The notes: generated by a model not told the origin, from the letters alone. A stretch of 64,000 nt of DNA from Prevotella veroralis DSM 19559 = JCM 6290 (GCF_000377625.1 NZ_KB898331.1:1-64000), one strand, 5' to 3'. Shown: positions 1 through 9,123, counted from the stretch's first letter. Program-made: numbers and translations.

Positions 1-160
1 TTATTATCAGCATAACTTCTGCCTTTGACATTGTAGAATTTCGATGATATTTCCTTTTTCCTGTAGGTTTTAGCGTATATTTTGCTGTCATTGCATCAAA
101 AAACTTGCAGAAGTCATCTGCCATACAAAATATTTCAGTAACTTTGTCCTCGGTGATCAT
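1..160 (-). CDS. IS982-family transposase, N-terminal part (cut by window edge)
   Basis: An open reading frame on the minus strand starts with ATG at 160 and runs off the left edge after 53 residues without a stop. It begins MITEDKVTEIFCMADDFCKF and continues with a basic stretch (GKRKYHRN) followed by TMSKAEVMLII. This opening is characteristic of Bacteroidota IS982-family DDE transposases, which cut and paste their own insertion sequence. The catalytic DDE residues lie beyond the window. Whether the copy is intact cannot be judged. Family call rests on recalled N-terminal sequence pattern, so IS982 membership is likely rather than proven. Confidence 0.75.
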   Translation of the reverse strand, partial: MITEDKVTEIFCMADDFCKFFDAMTAKYTLKPTGKRKYHRNSTMSKAEVMLII

Positions 161-266
161 AGCGATTTTTGTTTGTAACTGTTTGTATATTAGCTCCTTA
201 AAGTTACAACAAATTTCGCTAATCACCAAATTTATAGACATTTATAATTCGTCGAACTCACGTTAA
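1..266 (-). mobile_element. Terminal part of an IS982-like insertion sequence
   Basis: The transposase start at 160 and its AT-rich leader must lie inside the element, so the element's outer end lies somewhere in about 200-270. No inverted repeat can be confirmed because the other end is outside the window. The boundary at 266 is a guess, placed before the AT-rich palindrome GTTAATTTATTAAC. Confidence 0.35.
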
Positions 267-288
267 TTTATTAACAAGAAAACATCCG

Positions 289-510
289 CTTGGCGGACAG
301 ACGAGGGCGTCTGTCCCTACTTTAAGACGATGTTTCTTTTCGAGATAGATAATAGGTACAATCAAGGAAGTGCTTTCTTCACACCAAAGGAACGCCCTCT
401 TCAATGTAAGGAAACGCCCTTCTCAAATCGAGAAGGGCGTTCCTTTACTAACCCCCGTAGGCACATCCCCTCTTTCGAAAGGGCTTGGGGAGGCTTTCAA
501 TGAGCATACC
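289..510. repeat. Mosaic repeat island 1
   Basis: Three short repeat families sit side by side between the IS end and the first gene. Family A is a palindrome with arms GGACAGACG and CGTCTGTCC at 295-316. Family B is a hairpin with arms AACGCCCTTCTC (413-424) and GAGAAGGGCGTT (430-441). Family C at 461-497 contains CCCCTCTTTCGAAAGGG followed by CTTGGGGAGGC. The same families recur near 15.5, 33, 36.7, 40.1 and 54.6 kb. No credible gene was seen here. Confidence 0.75.
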
Positions 511-592
511 TTTACCCCTATCATCCCCCTTTCTTTCACCACAAGCACCTATCTTTTTTCTTTATTATGACCCATGTTAACGCATAAATGCG

Positions 593-600
593 TATCTTTG
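593..600 (+). promoter_or_regulatory. Promoter -7 box for the spmAB-flippase-DPP run
   Basis: TATCTTTG fits the Bacteroidota -7 consensus TAnnTTTG. Transcription would start near 605, leaving a leader of about 80 nt before the ATG at 686. No clear -33 TTTG is seen at the ideal spacing. Confidence 0.5.
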
Positions 601-685
601 CAATGGGAAGAATGGCACATTCGCTACCAGTAGTTCCCTTTTCATCAATCAAAAGACAAAGAATTAACAGTAACAAATAGGTTAA

Positions 686-1912
686 ATGGTACTGAACTAT
701 ATTTGGATAGCGTTCTTCCTCATCGCTTTCATCTTTGGAATTATCTCTCTTCTGATGGGCGACACGACTATATTTGAGAAGATGGTAAAGGCTACCTTCG
801 AATCATCTGAGACCGCTTTTACAACATCACTGAACCTAACTGGAATCTTGGCATTGTGGTTGGGCATCATGAAGATAGGTGAGCAAGCGGGAATCGTCAA
901 TGTTCTTGCACGCATGTTGAGCCCTTTTCTATCAAAGCTGTTCCCTGATATCCCACGAAACCACCCTGTCATGGGGTCGATCTTCATGAATATTGCATCC
1001 AACATGTTGGGTCTTGATAATGCAGCAACGCCTACCGGACTAAAGGCGATGAGCCAAATGCAGGAGCTAAACACGAAGAAAGACACAGCAACAAACCCCA
1101 TGATCATGTTCTTAGTGCTGAATACTTCAGGACTAACCATCATTCCAACAGCTATTCTTGGCTATCGAAGCATGTACGGGGCAGCCCAACCAACTGACGT
1201 ATTCATCCCTATCTTATTGGCAACTACCGTCGCTACACTGGTTGGAATACTGATTACTGCAGGCTGGCAACGCATTAATATCTTCCAACCCACGCTCCTC
1301 TTAGGGCTCATCGGACTGATGGGTTTTGTTGGAGTAGTCATCTGGAGCTTTGGACAGATGGACAAACAGACCATGGCAACAGTAACTTCTGTTGCCTCAA
1401 ACCTCATCTTGATGACCATTATCGTCCTATTCATCGTTGCCGGACTACTAAAGAAGATCAACGTTTATAACGCTTTCATCGAAGGGGCAAAAGAGGGTTT
1501 TCATACGGCAGTACGCATTATTCCTTACTTAGTTGCTATCTTAGTGGCTGTCGGAGTATTCCGTGCTTCAGGTGGTATGGAGCTTATGATGAAAGGTATT
1601 AGATGGTTCGTCGAAACCTGCGGACTGGATACTCGGTTCGTCGATGCACTCCCTACGGCTCTTATGAAACCTCTTTCAGGTAGTGGGGCACGTGGACTAA
1701 TGATTGAAGCAATGAGGACATACGGTGCAGACTCATTCGTTGGACGATTGAGTTGTATCTTCCAAGGATCAACAGATACCACCTTCTACATCATAGCAGT
1801 CTACTTCGGTAGTGTTAGCATTAAGTACACTCGACATGCAGTAGCCTGTGGACTGCTAGCCGACTTGGCTGGTGTAATAGCTGCAATCGCTATCTGTTAT
1901 ATCTTCTTCTAG
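686..1912 (+). CDS. SpmA/SpmB-like fused nucleoside-recognition (Gate) membrane protein
   Basis: A 408-residue very hydrophobic protein joins two spore-maturation-like halves. The first (about 1-200) carries NHPVMGSIFMNIASNMLGLDNAATP, in two pieces typical of SpmA. The second (about 250-408) carries PYLVAILVAVGVFRASGG and the loop LPTALMKPLSGSGARGLM typical of SpmB. Both halves contain the Gate domain found in nucleoside transporters and related inner-membrane proteins. Non-sporulating Bacteroidota commonly carry this fusion. Its substrate is unknown and a sporulation role is not implied. It is the first gene of a plus-strand run with the flippase 68 bp downstream. Confidence 0.85.
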   Translation: MVLNYIWIAFFLIAFIFGIISLLMGDTTIFEKMVKATFESSETAFTTSLNLTGILALWLGIMKIGEQAGIVNVLARMLSPFLSKLFPDIPRNHPVMGSIFMNIASNMLGLDNAATPTGLKAMSQMQELNTKKDTATNPMIMFLVLNTSGLTIIPTAILGYRSMYGAAQPTDVFIPILLATTVATLVGILITAGWQRINIFQPTLLLGLIGLMGFVGVVIWSFGQMDKQTMATVTSVASNLILMTIIVLFIVAGLLKKINVYNAFIEGAKEGFHTAVRIIPYLVAILVAVGVFRASGGMELMMKGIRWFVETCGLDTRFVDALPTALMKPLSGSGARGLMIEAMRTYGADSFVGRLSCIFQGSTDTTFYIIAVYFGSVSIKYTRHAVACGLLADLAGVIAAIAICYIFF

Positions 1913-1980
1913 TAACAAATATAAGACGATTAGGGGTTACTACTTCTCTAAAAGTGGGTGCCTAATAATAAAAACAAGCA

Positions 1981-3426
1981 ATGGCAAATTTAAAATCACT
2001 TGCAAAAGACACTGCTATCTATGGTATGAGCAGTATCATCGGAAGGTTCTTAAACTATCTTCTCGTACCCCTTTACACCGCAAAGATTAGTGCGGCGAGC
2101 GGAGGATATGGTGTTATCACAAACATATACGCCTATACTGCCCTCTTACTCGTCGTTCTTACATACGGAATGGAGACCACTTTCTTCCGTTACGCCAATA
2201 AGAGTGATCAGGATCCAAAGCGTGTCTATTCAACGACATTGACGCTTGTAGGCTTTACATCCCTGCTCTTTATTGCTCTAGTATTCATCTTTATACAGCC
2301 CATCTGTAACTTTATGGGCTATTCGGAACACCCCTCTTACGTATGGGCAATGGCTATCACAGTAGCGATTGATGCTTTCCAGTGCATTCCCTTTGCATAT
2401 CTTAGATATAAGAAACGCCCTATCAAGTTCGCAGCTTTCAAACTCTTATTCATCGCATTGAATATCATCTTGAACCTTGCTTACTATCTCGTATTAGGTG
2501 GACATGAGGTGGGTTATGCCTTCTACATCAACTTGGCATGTACAGGAACTATCACTTTCTGCTTCTGGAGAGAGCTGAAAGACGGATTCTTCGGCAGTGG
2601 AAAGCTCTTTGATGTGCCTCTCGCAAAGAAGATGCTGTCCTATTCTTGGCCTATCCTCATCCTCGGTATTGCGGGAATACTTAATCAGACGGCAGGTTAC
2701 ATACTCTTTCCTTATGTCTACAAGAATAACGATGCACATACACAACTCGGTATCTTCGGTGCCGCCAGTAAGATTGCTATGATCATGTCAATGATTACGC
2801 AGGCATTCAGATACGCTTATGAACCCTTCGTCTTTGGTAAGTCTCGAGACAAAGACAACAAAGAGACATACGCAAGAGCTATGAAGTTCTTTATCATCTT
2901 CACCTTACTTGCCTTCTTGGTGGTAATGGGCTATATGGATATTCTGCGTCACATCATTGGTCGTGACTATTGGGTTGGACTGAAGGTCGTACCTATCGTG
3001 ATGGCTGGTGGTATCATGACGGGCGTTTACTTCAACCTTAGTTTCTGGTATAAGCTCATTGATAAGACCATCTGGGGTGCCTATTTCTCTGGCATTGGAT
3101 GTGCTGTAATCATTGGAATCAACGTGATCTTCGTACCACGTTATGGTTACATTGCCTGTGCATGGGCTGGTTTCTTAGGCAATGCAACGGCAATGATACT
3201 CTCTTATATCGTCGGTCAACGTAAGTATCCCATTGCTTATCCATTGAAGAGTATCTTTGTTTATGTACTCATCGGCGGTCTTTTCTTTGCAGGAATAACA
3301 ATCAGCAATGAACGTTTATCCGCCCCTCTCGCCCTTACCGTGAACACGATTATCATCTTACTCTTCGTTGCTCACGTCCTTTACCACGACCTTCCACTGA
3401 TAAAGATACGGAGACATAAGAGTTAA
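1981..3426 (+). CDS. Polysaccharide/lipopolysaccharide flippase (MOP superfamily, Wzx-like)
   Basis: This 481-residue protein has about 12-14 hydrophobic segments, starting MANLKSLAKDTAIYGMSSII. The N-terminal pattern of an amphipathic helix followed by GRFLNYLLVPLYT is typical of the polysaccharide biosynthesis (MATE-like) flippase family. Such proteins move undecaprenyl-linked sugar units across the inner membrane. No glycosyltransferases or polymerase lie beside it, so its glycan cannot be named. It lies 68 bp after the SpmAB fusion and 58 bp before the S46 peptidase, so co-transcription is plausible. Family call is firm; exact substrate is unknown. Confidence 0.85.
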   Translation: MANLKSLAKDTAIYGMSSIIGRFLNYLLVPLYTAKISAASGGYGVITNIYAYTALLLVVLTYGMETTFFRYANKSDQDPKRVYSTTLTLVGFTSLLFIALVFIFIQPICNFMGYSEHPSYVWAMAITVAIDAFQCIPFAYLRYKKRPIKFAAFKLLFIALNIILNLAYYLVLGGHEVGYAFYINLACTGTITFCFWRELKDGFFGSGKLFDVPLAKKMLSYSWPILILGIAGILNQTAGYILFPYVYKNNDAHTQLGIFGAASKIAMIMSMITQAFRYAYEPFVFGKSRDKDNKETYARAMKFFIIFTLLAFLVVMGYMDILRHIIGRDYWVGLKVVPIVMAGGIMTGVYFNLSFWYKLIDKTIWGAYFSGIGCAVIIGINVIFVPRYGYIACAWAGFLGNATAMILSYIVGQRKYPIAYPLKSIFVYVLIGGLFFAGITISNERLSAPLALTVNTIIILLFVAHVLYHDLPLIKIRRHKS

Positions 3427-3484
3427 GGAGAGTGTTTGAGGAATGAAAGAAACCTAAGAATATCATCAACCAATTATATTAAAC

Positions 3485-5608
3485 ATGAAGAAATCAACCT
3501 TACTTATTGCTGCGTCATTGGCTTTAAGCAGTCCTTCTATCCATGCTGATGAAGGTATGTGGACGCTCCACAACCTCCCAGATGCTGTCTACGAACAGAT
3601 GGTGGCAGAGGGTTTTCAGTTGCCATGTGACATGATTTACAACTCTCCCAACGCTATTAGCAATTACGTTGTGAGCTTCTCTGGTTACTGTTCTGGCGTT
3701 GTTGTATCTCCAGATGGATTGGTCTTCACCAATCACCATTGCGGTTTTAGTGCTATCAATGCCCACTCCACTGTAGAACATGACTATATGAAGGATGGCT
3801 TCTATGCGAAGAATTACGTTGAAGAACTACCTAACGAGAACCTCTATGTGTCGTTTATGAAGAAGCAAGAGGACGTTACGGCACGTGTGAACAAGCTCAT
3901 CGCAGGAAAGAACGCAGAGCAGACTGAAGCCATAATAGACTCCCTCACGAATCATCTAACCGACTCAATCAAAGCGATTGATAAGACTTTACACATCAAC
4001 ATCGATCCTTTCTATGAGGGAAATAAGTATTATGCAACAACTTATCAAGACTTCCCTGATGTCCGTTTAGTATTCACTGTACCTAAGAGTATGGGTAAGT
4101 TTGGAGGTGAGACAGATAACTGGATGTGGCCGAGACAGACGTGTGACTTCTCTGTATTCCGCATCTACGCAGACCCTAAAACGAATGGTCCTGCAGCCTA
4201 CTCAAAGGACAATGTGCCTTATCACCCAGCCCATTGGGCACCCGTGAGCATGCAGGGTTACAAGGACAAGGACTTCGCTATGACCATTGGTTACCCAGGT
4301 TCAACAAGTCGTTACTTGTCTTCTTATGGTATTCAACAGCGCCGTGACATCGACAATTCAGTACGTGTTCAAGCTCGAGATATCAAACTCGCACTCATGA
4401 AGAAGTACATGGATAAGAACGAGAAGACACGCATACAATACGAGAACAGATACGTTCAGGCTGCGAACTATTGGAAGAACTCCATGGGAATGAACAAGTG
4501 TATCGACTCTATCGGACTGATTCGTCAGAAGGCAGAGTACGAAGCTCGCATTCGTACATGGCTCAAAGAGAAGAATATCCAAGACCCAACTGTAAAGGTT
4601 GACTTCGATAAGTTGGCTAAGCTCTATTCGAATAGTAATGATGCAAAACTTGCCAGTATGTATTGGATGGAGTCGTTCTGGAGAACGTCAGAGTTATTCA
4701 CCAGAGCACTTAACATGGCTCGTGGCTCCCTCAAGATGTATGGTCCTGCGAACGAACCAAAGAAGCAGTACATGGTATATGAGGATAATCAAGATGAATG
4801 GAACCCTGCCCTTGACCAAGAGATGGCGGCTGCCATGCTAAAGAACTATGGTGAACATGTACCAGCAAAGTTCCTTCCTGACTTCTACGAGACCATCAAG
4901 ACGAAGTTCGGCAACGATTACGAGAAGTACACTAAGTGGCTCTATTCGCATAGCAAACTACTCAAGAAAGGTCAAAAGTTCTATCAGAACGAGAAGACGC
5001 TCAAGGACCCTGGAGTGATGTTAGGCGTTGGTTTGCTCATGAATTATCGTGCAATTCTTGCCGACCTAAGCAATAAGACGGAAGAGATTGACGCTGAAGA
5101 GAAGAAGTTGTGTGAGGCTAAAGTACAAATGGAGATGGACTTGCCACATTATAGCGACGCCAATTCCACCATGCGCCTATCGTATGGACAGGTAGGAGGA
5201 TACATGATTGGAGGCTTCAACAGCAACTATTATACAACCGCAGAGAGCATTGTTAAGAAGATGGATGAAGGCTCAAAGATAGAGGACTATCAGGTAGAAC
5301 CTATCATGAAAGAGCTTATGAGCGCAAAAGACTTCGGTTCTTACACTGACAAGACGACTGGTAAAATGCAACTATGTTTCCTTACTAACAATGATATCAC
5401 TGGTGGAAACTCTGGTTCCCCGATGTTTGATGGCAAGGGACGACTCATTGGTCTCGCCTTTGATGGCAACTGGGATAGCCTCTCAAGTGACATCAACTTC
5501 GACCGCAAACTTGCTCGTTGCATTGGCGTTGACATCCGTTTCGTACTCTATCTCATGGATAAGTGGGGACATGCTGACCGCCTACTAAAGGAGATTAATC
5601 CACAATAA
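3485..5608 (+). CDS. S46 dipeptidyl-peptidase, DPP7-type
   Basis: A 707-residue secreted serine exopeptidase that removes dipeptides from peptide N-termini in the periplasm or at the surface, feeding amino-acid catabolism. A signal peptide (about 1-21, ending SIHA) precedes the family opening GMWTLHNLP. The triad is visible: His85 in TNHHCG, Asp221 in QTCDFSVFR and Ser643 in GGNSGSP. Eighteen residues after the Ser is Gly661 (LAFDGNW). In the family, Gly here marks DPP7 (hydrophobic P1) and Arg marks DPP11 (Asp/Glu P1), so a DPP7-like specificity is inferred. Length matches the family (about 700-720). A strong hairpin terminator follows at 5675. Confidence 0.93.
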   Translation: MKKSTLLIAASLALSSPSIHADEGMWTLHNLPDAVYEQMVAEGFQLPCDMIYNSPNAISNYVVSFSGYCSGVVVSPDGLVFTNHHCGFSAINAHSTVEHDYMKDGFYAKNYVEELPNENLYVSFMKKQEDVTARVNKLIAGKNAEQTEAIIDSLTNHLTDSIKAIDKTLHINIDPFYEGNKYYATTYQDFPDVRLVFTVPKSMGKFGGETDNWMWPRQTCDFSVFRIYADPKTNGPAAYSKDNVPYHPAHWAPVSMQGYKDKDFAMTIGYPGSTSRYLSSYGIQQRRDIDNSVRVQARDIKLALMKKYMDKNEKTRIQYENRYVQAANYWKNSMGMNKCIDSIGLIRQKAEYEARIRTWLKEKNIQDPTVKVDFDKLAKLYSNSNDAKLASMYWMESFWRTSELFTRALNMARGSLKMYGPANEPKKQYMVYEDNQDEWNPALDQEMAAAMLKNYGEHVPAKFLPDFYETIKTKFGNDYEKYTKWLYSHSKLLKKGQKFYQNEKTLKDPGVMLGVGLLMNYRAILADLSNKTEEIDAEEKKLCEAKVQMEMDLPHYSDANSTMRLSYGQVGGYMIGGFNSNYYTTAESIVKKMDEGSKIEDYQVEPIMKELMSAKDFGSYTDKTTGKMQLCFLTNNDITGGNSGSPMFDGKGRLIGLAFDGNWDSLSSDINFDRKLARCIGVDIRFVLYLMDKWGHADRLLKEINPQ

Positions 5609-5971
5609 GCACAAGTAAAATCGGTTATCTGATGAAGAGAATACCAATCACCAGATAGCGTAACACAAATAACCAAGAGGCTGTATCGGTTCTCTTATCA
5701 ATGCAAACGATTGATAAAAGGATGTGATACAGCCTCTTTTTAGCTATGAACAAACCGCAAGATAGGTATTAAAGCCCAGCTTCTTATTGTAATACAATAT
5801 AGGAACTACCAATCCAACCGAGTTTCATCCTTATGAAACTTGAGTATCACCCACATGATACTGAAGTATCACAACGGTGATAACATAGCTTTACTTCGAT
5901 CAAAGCGAAGTCTACTCATTATTATTAAGGAGCGTGAGACAGATTGCTTACTACCAACAAAAAGGATGTGC
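5609..5971. other. Gene-free gap with convergent terminators
   Basis: No credible coding sequence. It holds the terminator of the S46 gene and, at its right end, the terminator of the ogt gene. Between them are short direct and inverted copies of GTATCAC/GTGATA-like sequence at about 5842-5885 of unknown meaning. Confidence 0.6.
5675..5745 (+). terminator. Rho-independent terminator after the S46 gene
   Basis: A 13-bp perfect stem, AAGAGGCTGTATC (5675-5687) against GATACAGCCTCTT (5726-5738), ends in TTTT. A second hairpin, TTATCAA against TTGATAA, nests in the loop. Confidence 0.88.
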
Positions 5972-5988
5972 CTAATCTGACACATCCT
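5959..5988 (-). terminator. Terminator overlapping the ogt stop codon
   Basis: Stem AGGATGTG (5963-5970) and CACATCCT (5981-5988) reads into CTTTTTG on the minus strand. The ogt stop codon (5972-5974) lies in the hairpin loop. Confidence 0.7.
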
Positions 5989-6460
5989 CTTTCTCTATGC
6001 TTAGTAATTGTCTTTTTCGGTCTGTTCCACCCGCATAACCGCCCAAGGTTCCATTCGAAGCAATGACTCGATGACAGGGAACAAAGAGCATTAAAGGGTT
6101 ATGACCATTGGCATTCCCAACTGCTCTTACAGCCTTCTCTCGCCCCATTCTTCGAGCTTGTTCGGTATAAGAGAGCGTCGCTCCATAAGGAATGGTTAAT
6201 AAGGTCTGCCATGCGAGGCGTTGGAAGGGTGTTCCGTCAAAGCCCAATGGTAAGTCAAATGAGCCTCGTTTGCCAGAGAAATAATCGTTTAACTGCCGAC
6301 AAGCCTCAGCCAATAAGGAATCATCCGAACAATCAACTTCCGTCCAATCATCGCCTATCTTCCTCTCCATAACATCCTCCCACCAACAATATCTTAGCTT
6401 TCCTTCAGCCTCAGCAAGCACGAGTATGCCCAAGGGAGATTGGTAACGACAATAGAACAT
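5972..6460 (-). CDS. ogt: Methylated-DNA--protein-cysteine methyltransferase
   Basis: A 162-residue suicide DNA-repair protein that transfers alkyl groups from O6-alkylguanine or O4-alkylthymine to its own cysteine. The acceptor Cys129 is in the signature PCHRVI, preceded by the conserved GNANGHNP (115-122), and the DNA-binding helix region PYGATLSYTEQA starts near 91. The start ATG lies 25 bp downstream of the DEAD-box helicase stop, so the two genes are probably co-transcribed. Length fits the family (about 160-180). No Ada-type regulatory domain is fused. Confidence 0.95.
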   Translation of the reverse strand: MFYCRYQSPLGILVLAEAEGKLRYCWWEDVMERKIGDDWTEVDCSDDSLLAEACRQLNDYFSGKRGSFDLPLGFDGTPFQRLAWQTLLTIPYGATLSYTEQARRMGREKAVRAVGNANGHNPLMLFVPCHRVIASNGTLGGYAGGTDRKRQLLSIEKEDVSD

Positions 6461-6485
6461 AACAGCGGACTAAGGTTGATAAGAC

Positions 6486-8387
6486 TTACTTCTTCGGGCA
6501 TCTACGTGCCCACCCCTCTTCTGAGAAGTCGGGTTCTTCACCTTTCAGCTTTGCTGGTGCACCTTTCATAAGCTCTTTCCAATCGTCTTTCTTGAACTTA
6601 TGTGTAGCAAACGGAGCGTCATTCTCTGATTGACGACGCCCACGACCTCTGCGCCCACGATCGTCTTGGCGACCTTCAGTACGGCTTCCGTAACCACCAC
6701 GACTACCAGTAGAACGACCACCAGCCGAGCGTCCGTGCCCTGGCTCATCAGCATCATTACAACGCACTTTACGCCTCTTGTAGACAGCACCATCTAAGGC
6801 TTTCATCACCTTCTGGGCGTCTTGTTCAGGCACTTCGATGTAACTTTGCTTAGCAAGAAGGTCTATATGCCCCACTGCCTGGTGCCCATTCATATTCTTA
6901 TTAATGAACTGCATCACCTCACCAGGATAGAACCCGTCATTCTTACCGAGGTTAATAAAGAGTCGCTTAAAGCCTTTCTCTGCCTTACGTGAGCCACGGC
7001 TGCGTGTTGCTCTGCCCTCACTACGCCCGCTACGACCCTCCTCACGATTGCTGCGAGCCGATGGTTTCTCAATCTCTGGCGCATTCTTATAATAGTCAAG
7101 GAAGCGTCCAAAGGTGGACGTAACAATCTTCTTGATCAGATCCTCCTTATCTATATACTCAAACTGGCGGTTGATATCCTCCATGTAAGGTGCTATCTGC
7201 TCCTCATCCACATCCGTCTTCAAGATGTTATCCATCGTTTTGAAGAGTTGTTTCTTGCATATCTCTTCAGGCGAAGGAAGCGTTCCATCAATAAATTCCT
7301 TACCTATCTCACGTTCAATGTTACGTACCTTATATTTCTCACGAGAGTGGATAATCGAAATGGAAGTACCCTTCTTGCCCGCACGACCTGTACGACCCGA
7401 ACGGTGCGTATAGTTTTCTATATCGTCAGGAAGCCCATAGTTGATGACATGTGTCAGATCATTCACATCCAATCCACGTGCTGCAACATCAGTCGCAACG
7501 AGGATTTGTGTGAGATGGGAGCGGAACTTCTGCATTGTAAGGTCACGTTGTTGCTGTGACAAGTCGCCATGCAACGACTCAGCATTGTATCCGTCTTTAA
7601 TCAACTTATCGGCTATCTCTTGTGTTTCTACCTTCGTTCTACAGAATACAATGGCGTAAATCTTAGGGTAGAAGTCCACCAATCGCTTCAAAGCAAGGTA
7701 CTTGTCGCGTGCATTCACCATATAATAGATATGGTTAACGCTCTCCGCTCCTTCGTTACGACTGCCCACAACAATCTCTTTATAGTCGTGTAAGTAACCC
7801 TTTGCCACCTTTTCTACATCCCTACTCATCGTTGCTGAGAAGAGAAGAGTATTACGGTCTTCAGGCACACCAGTGAGTATCTCGGTGATACTCTCTTGGA
7901 AACCCATGTTCAGCATTTCGTCAGCTTCATCCAAAACAACGTTCCGTACTTGGTCCAAACGAGCCTTTCCACGGTGCATTAAGTCGATTAATCGACCTGG
8001 AGTAGCCACAATGATTTGTACACCATGACGCAACTGATGGATCTGGGTATCGATGGAAGCACCGCCATAAACGGCTGCGATGTGCAGATGAGGGATGTAC
8101 TTACCGAAGTCCTTGAGGTCATCTGCTATCTGCAAGCATAACTCTCGGGTCGGACTAAGCACTATCGCTTGTGTCGACTTACTGCTTGTATCAATCCTCT
8201 GAAGCAGTGGTAAACCAAAGGCAGCCGTCTTTCCAGTACCAGTCTGCGCTAGGGCGATAACGTCATTTCGATTACCTAATAAATAAGGGATTACTTCTTC
8301 TTGTACAGGCATTGGATGTTCAAATCCAAGCTCACTAATGGCACGGCGAATCTCTTCGCTCACGCCCAACTCTTCAAATGTCTTCAA
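6486..8387 (-). CDS. DEAD-box ATP-dependent RNA helicase with DbpA-like RNA-binding domain
   Basis: An ATP-dependent RNA helicase acting on structured RNA, such as in ribosome assembly or cold adaptation. Residue numbers use a TTG start at 8387: Q-motif near 25-30, Walker A AQTGTGKT (47-54), DEAD (153-156), SAT (184-186) and HRSGRTGR near 330. A DbpA-type RRM follows (FKRLFINLGKNDGFYPGE) and then an Arg/Gly-rich tail. An ORF extends to an ATG at 8459, adding 24 residues (MSFCGFVWWRVY...) unlike the family. The usual protein begins MKTFEELG, matching TTG-AAG-ACA-TTT here, so the TTG is preferred. The ogt gene follows in the same transcript. Confidence 0.88.
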   Translation of the reverse strand: MKTFEELGVSEEIRRAISELGFEHPMPVQEEVIPYLLGNRNDVIALAQTGTGKTAAFGLPLLQRIDTSSKSTQAIVLSPTRELCLQIADDLKDFGKYIPHLHIAAVYGGASIDTQIHQLRHGVQIIVATPGRLIDLMHRGKARLDQVRNVVLDEADEMLNMGFQESITEILTGVPEDRNTLLFSATMSRDVEKVAKGYLHDYKEIVVGSRNEGAESVNHIYYMVNARDKYLALKRLVDFYPKIYAIVFCRTKVETQEIADKLIKDGYNAESLHGDLSQQQRDLTMQKFRSHLTQILVATDVAARGLDVNDLTHVINYGLPDDIENYTHRSGRTGRAGKKGTSISIIHSREKYKVRNIEREIGKEFIDGTLPSPEEICKKQLFKTMDNILKTDVDEEQIAPYMEDINRQFEYIDKEDLIKKIVTSTFGRFLDYYKNAPEIEKPSARSNREEGRSGRSEGRATRSRGSRKAEKGFKRLFINLGKNDGFYPGEVMQFINKNMNGHQAVGHIDLLAKQSYIEVPEQDAQKVMKALDGAVYKRRKVRCNDADEPGHGRSAGGRSTGSRGGYGSRTEGRQDDRGRRGRGRRQSENDAPFATHKFKKDDWKELMKGAPAKLKGEEPDFSEEGWARRCPKK

Positions 8388-8526
8388 ATTCGTTTGTTTA
8401 TTATTTATTATCCTATAGAAAAGGTAAACTCGCCACCAAACGAACCCACAGAAAGACACTTGCCTGCGCTCTTCTCTTCGACTAAAACACGCAGACTCTC
8501 AGGTGGCATGCTACCTTTATGGGGTG

Positions 8527-8534
8527 CAAAGGTA
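8527..8534 (-). promoter_or_regulatory. Promoter -7 box for the helicase
   Basis: On the minus strand TACCTTTG matches TAnnTTTG, and a TTTG lies about 20 bp further upstream. Transcription from about 8520 gives a leader of roughly 130 nt before the TTG start at 8387, containing GGTAGCATGCCACC, which can fold. Confidence 0.6.
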
Positions 8535-8721
8535 CTGCAAGAAGTTGGAACAAACAAATAAAACTAACCATAAATCAGGCTTCCTGGGAAATAAAGTATA
8601 AATATTATAGACAGAATACATATATTCATCAAATCTATACAGATGACCTCCTCTTTTTGTTATAAAGTCTAAAATGAAGAGAATTTACTTACTAAAATAC
8701 ACTTATTTAATACCTTTTTCG

Positions 8722-8729
8722 TACCTTTG
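8722..8729 (+). promoter_or_regulatory. Promoter -7 box of the candidate small RNA
   Basis: TACCTTTG is a perfect TAnnTTTG match on the plus strand with no protein-coding gene downstream before a terminator. The -33 region is weak. Confidence 0.55.
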
Positions 8730-8733
8730 TAAC

Positions 8734-8853
8734 GTCAAATAGAAAAATAGTCGTTATTAAAGTTAATTATTTGAGTTAGTACAGAAACATGCAACTTACG
8801 TGAGTAAGTTTAATGTTAAATCAAGGTTTCGCAGTGATGCGAAGCCTTTTTTT
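8734..8853 (+). ncRNA. Candidate free-standing small RNA, about 120 nt
   Basis: The stretch lies between a consensus -7 box and a strong intrinsic terminator and has no ORF longer than a few codons. Two hairpins are visible: AACTTAC-GTGA-GTAAGTT (8793-8810), and the terminator stem AAGGTTTCGCA-GTGA-TGCGAAGCCTT (8823-8848) followed by a T-run to 8853. Both have a GTGA loop of the GNRA type. Flanking genes (helicase start and ndh end) point away or are on the other strand, so it is not an obvious leader. No known RNA family was recognised. The tail from 8854 to the ndh stop at 9124 contains nothing recognisable. Confidence 0.6.
8823..8853 (+). terminator. Intrinsic terminator of the small RNA
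   Basis: An 11-bp stem with one G-U pair and a GTGA tetraloop is followed by seven T residues. Confidence 0.82.
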
Positions 8854-9123
8854 ATTCCTAACAACCATCTCTTCAACCAGAGAAAACTTTCTTCTATGAT
8901 GGAGAAAGGCGTTATTGAGAATCAAAAATAAACTATTTTCTCGTGAGAATCAGTTTATTTAATACCACTTTTTAAACTATTTATTCGATAAGGAAAGCAT
9001 ATTTTCAAACGAAAGGAAGTATCCAGCGGACAATAAAAGCCCCCTTCATACATGATAGAACAAGGTATCTAACATTGTATCAAGGGGTCATCTCTTATCG
9101 TACCGAGGTCATAGACCTACTGA

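Noticed and set aside
370..570. Open frame of 66 residues in the first repeat island
   Set aside because: It is made entirely of family-B and family-C repeats and has no promoter of its own; repeat-derived frame, not a gene.
686..1912. SpmA/SpmB names taken as evidence of sporulation
   Set aside because: The family occurs in many non-sporulating bacteria and nothing else here points to spores.
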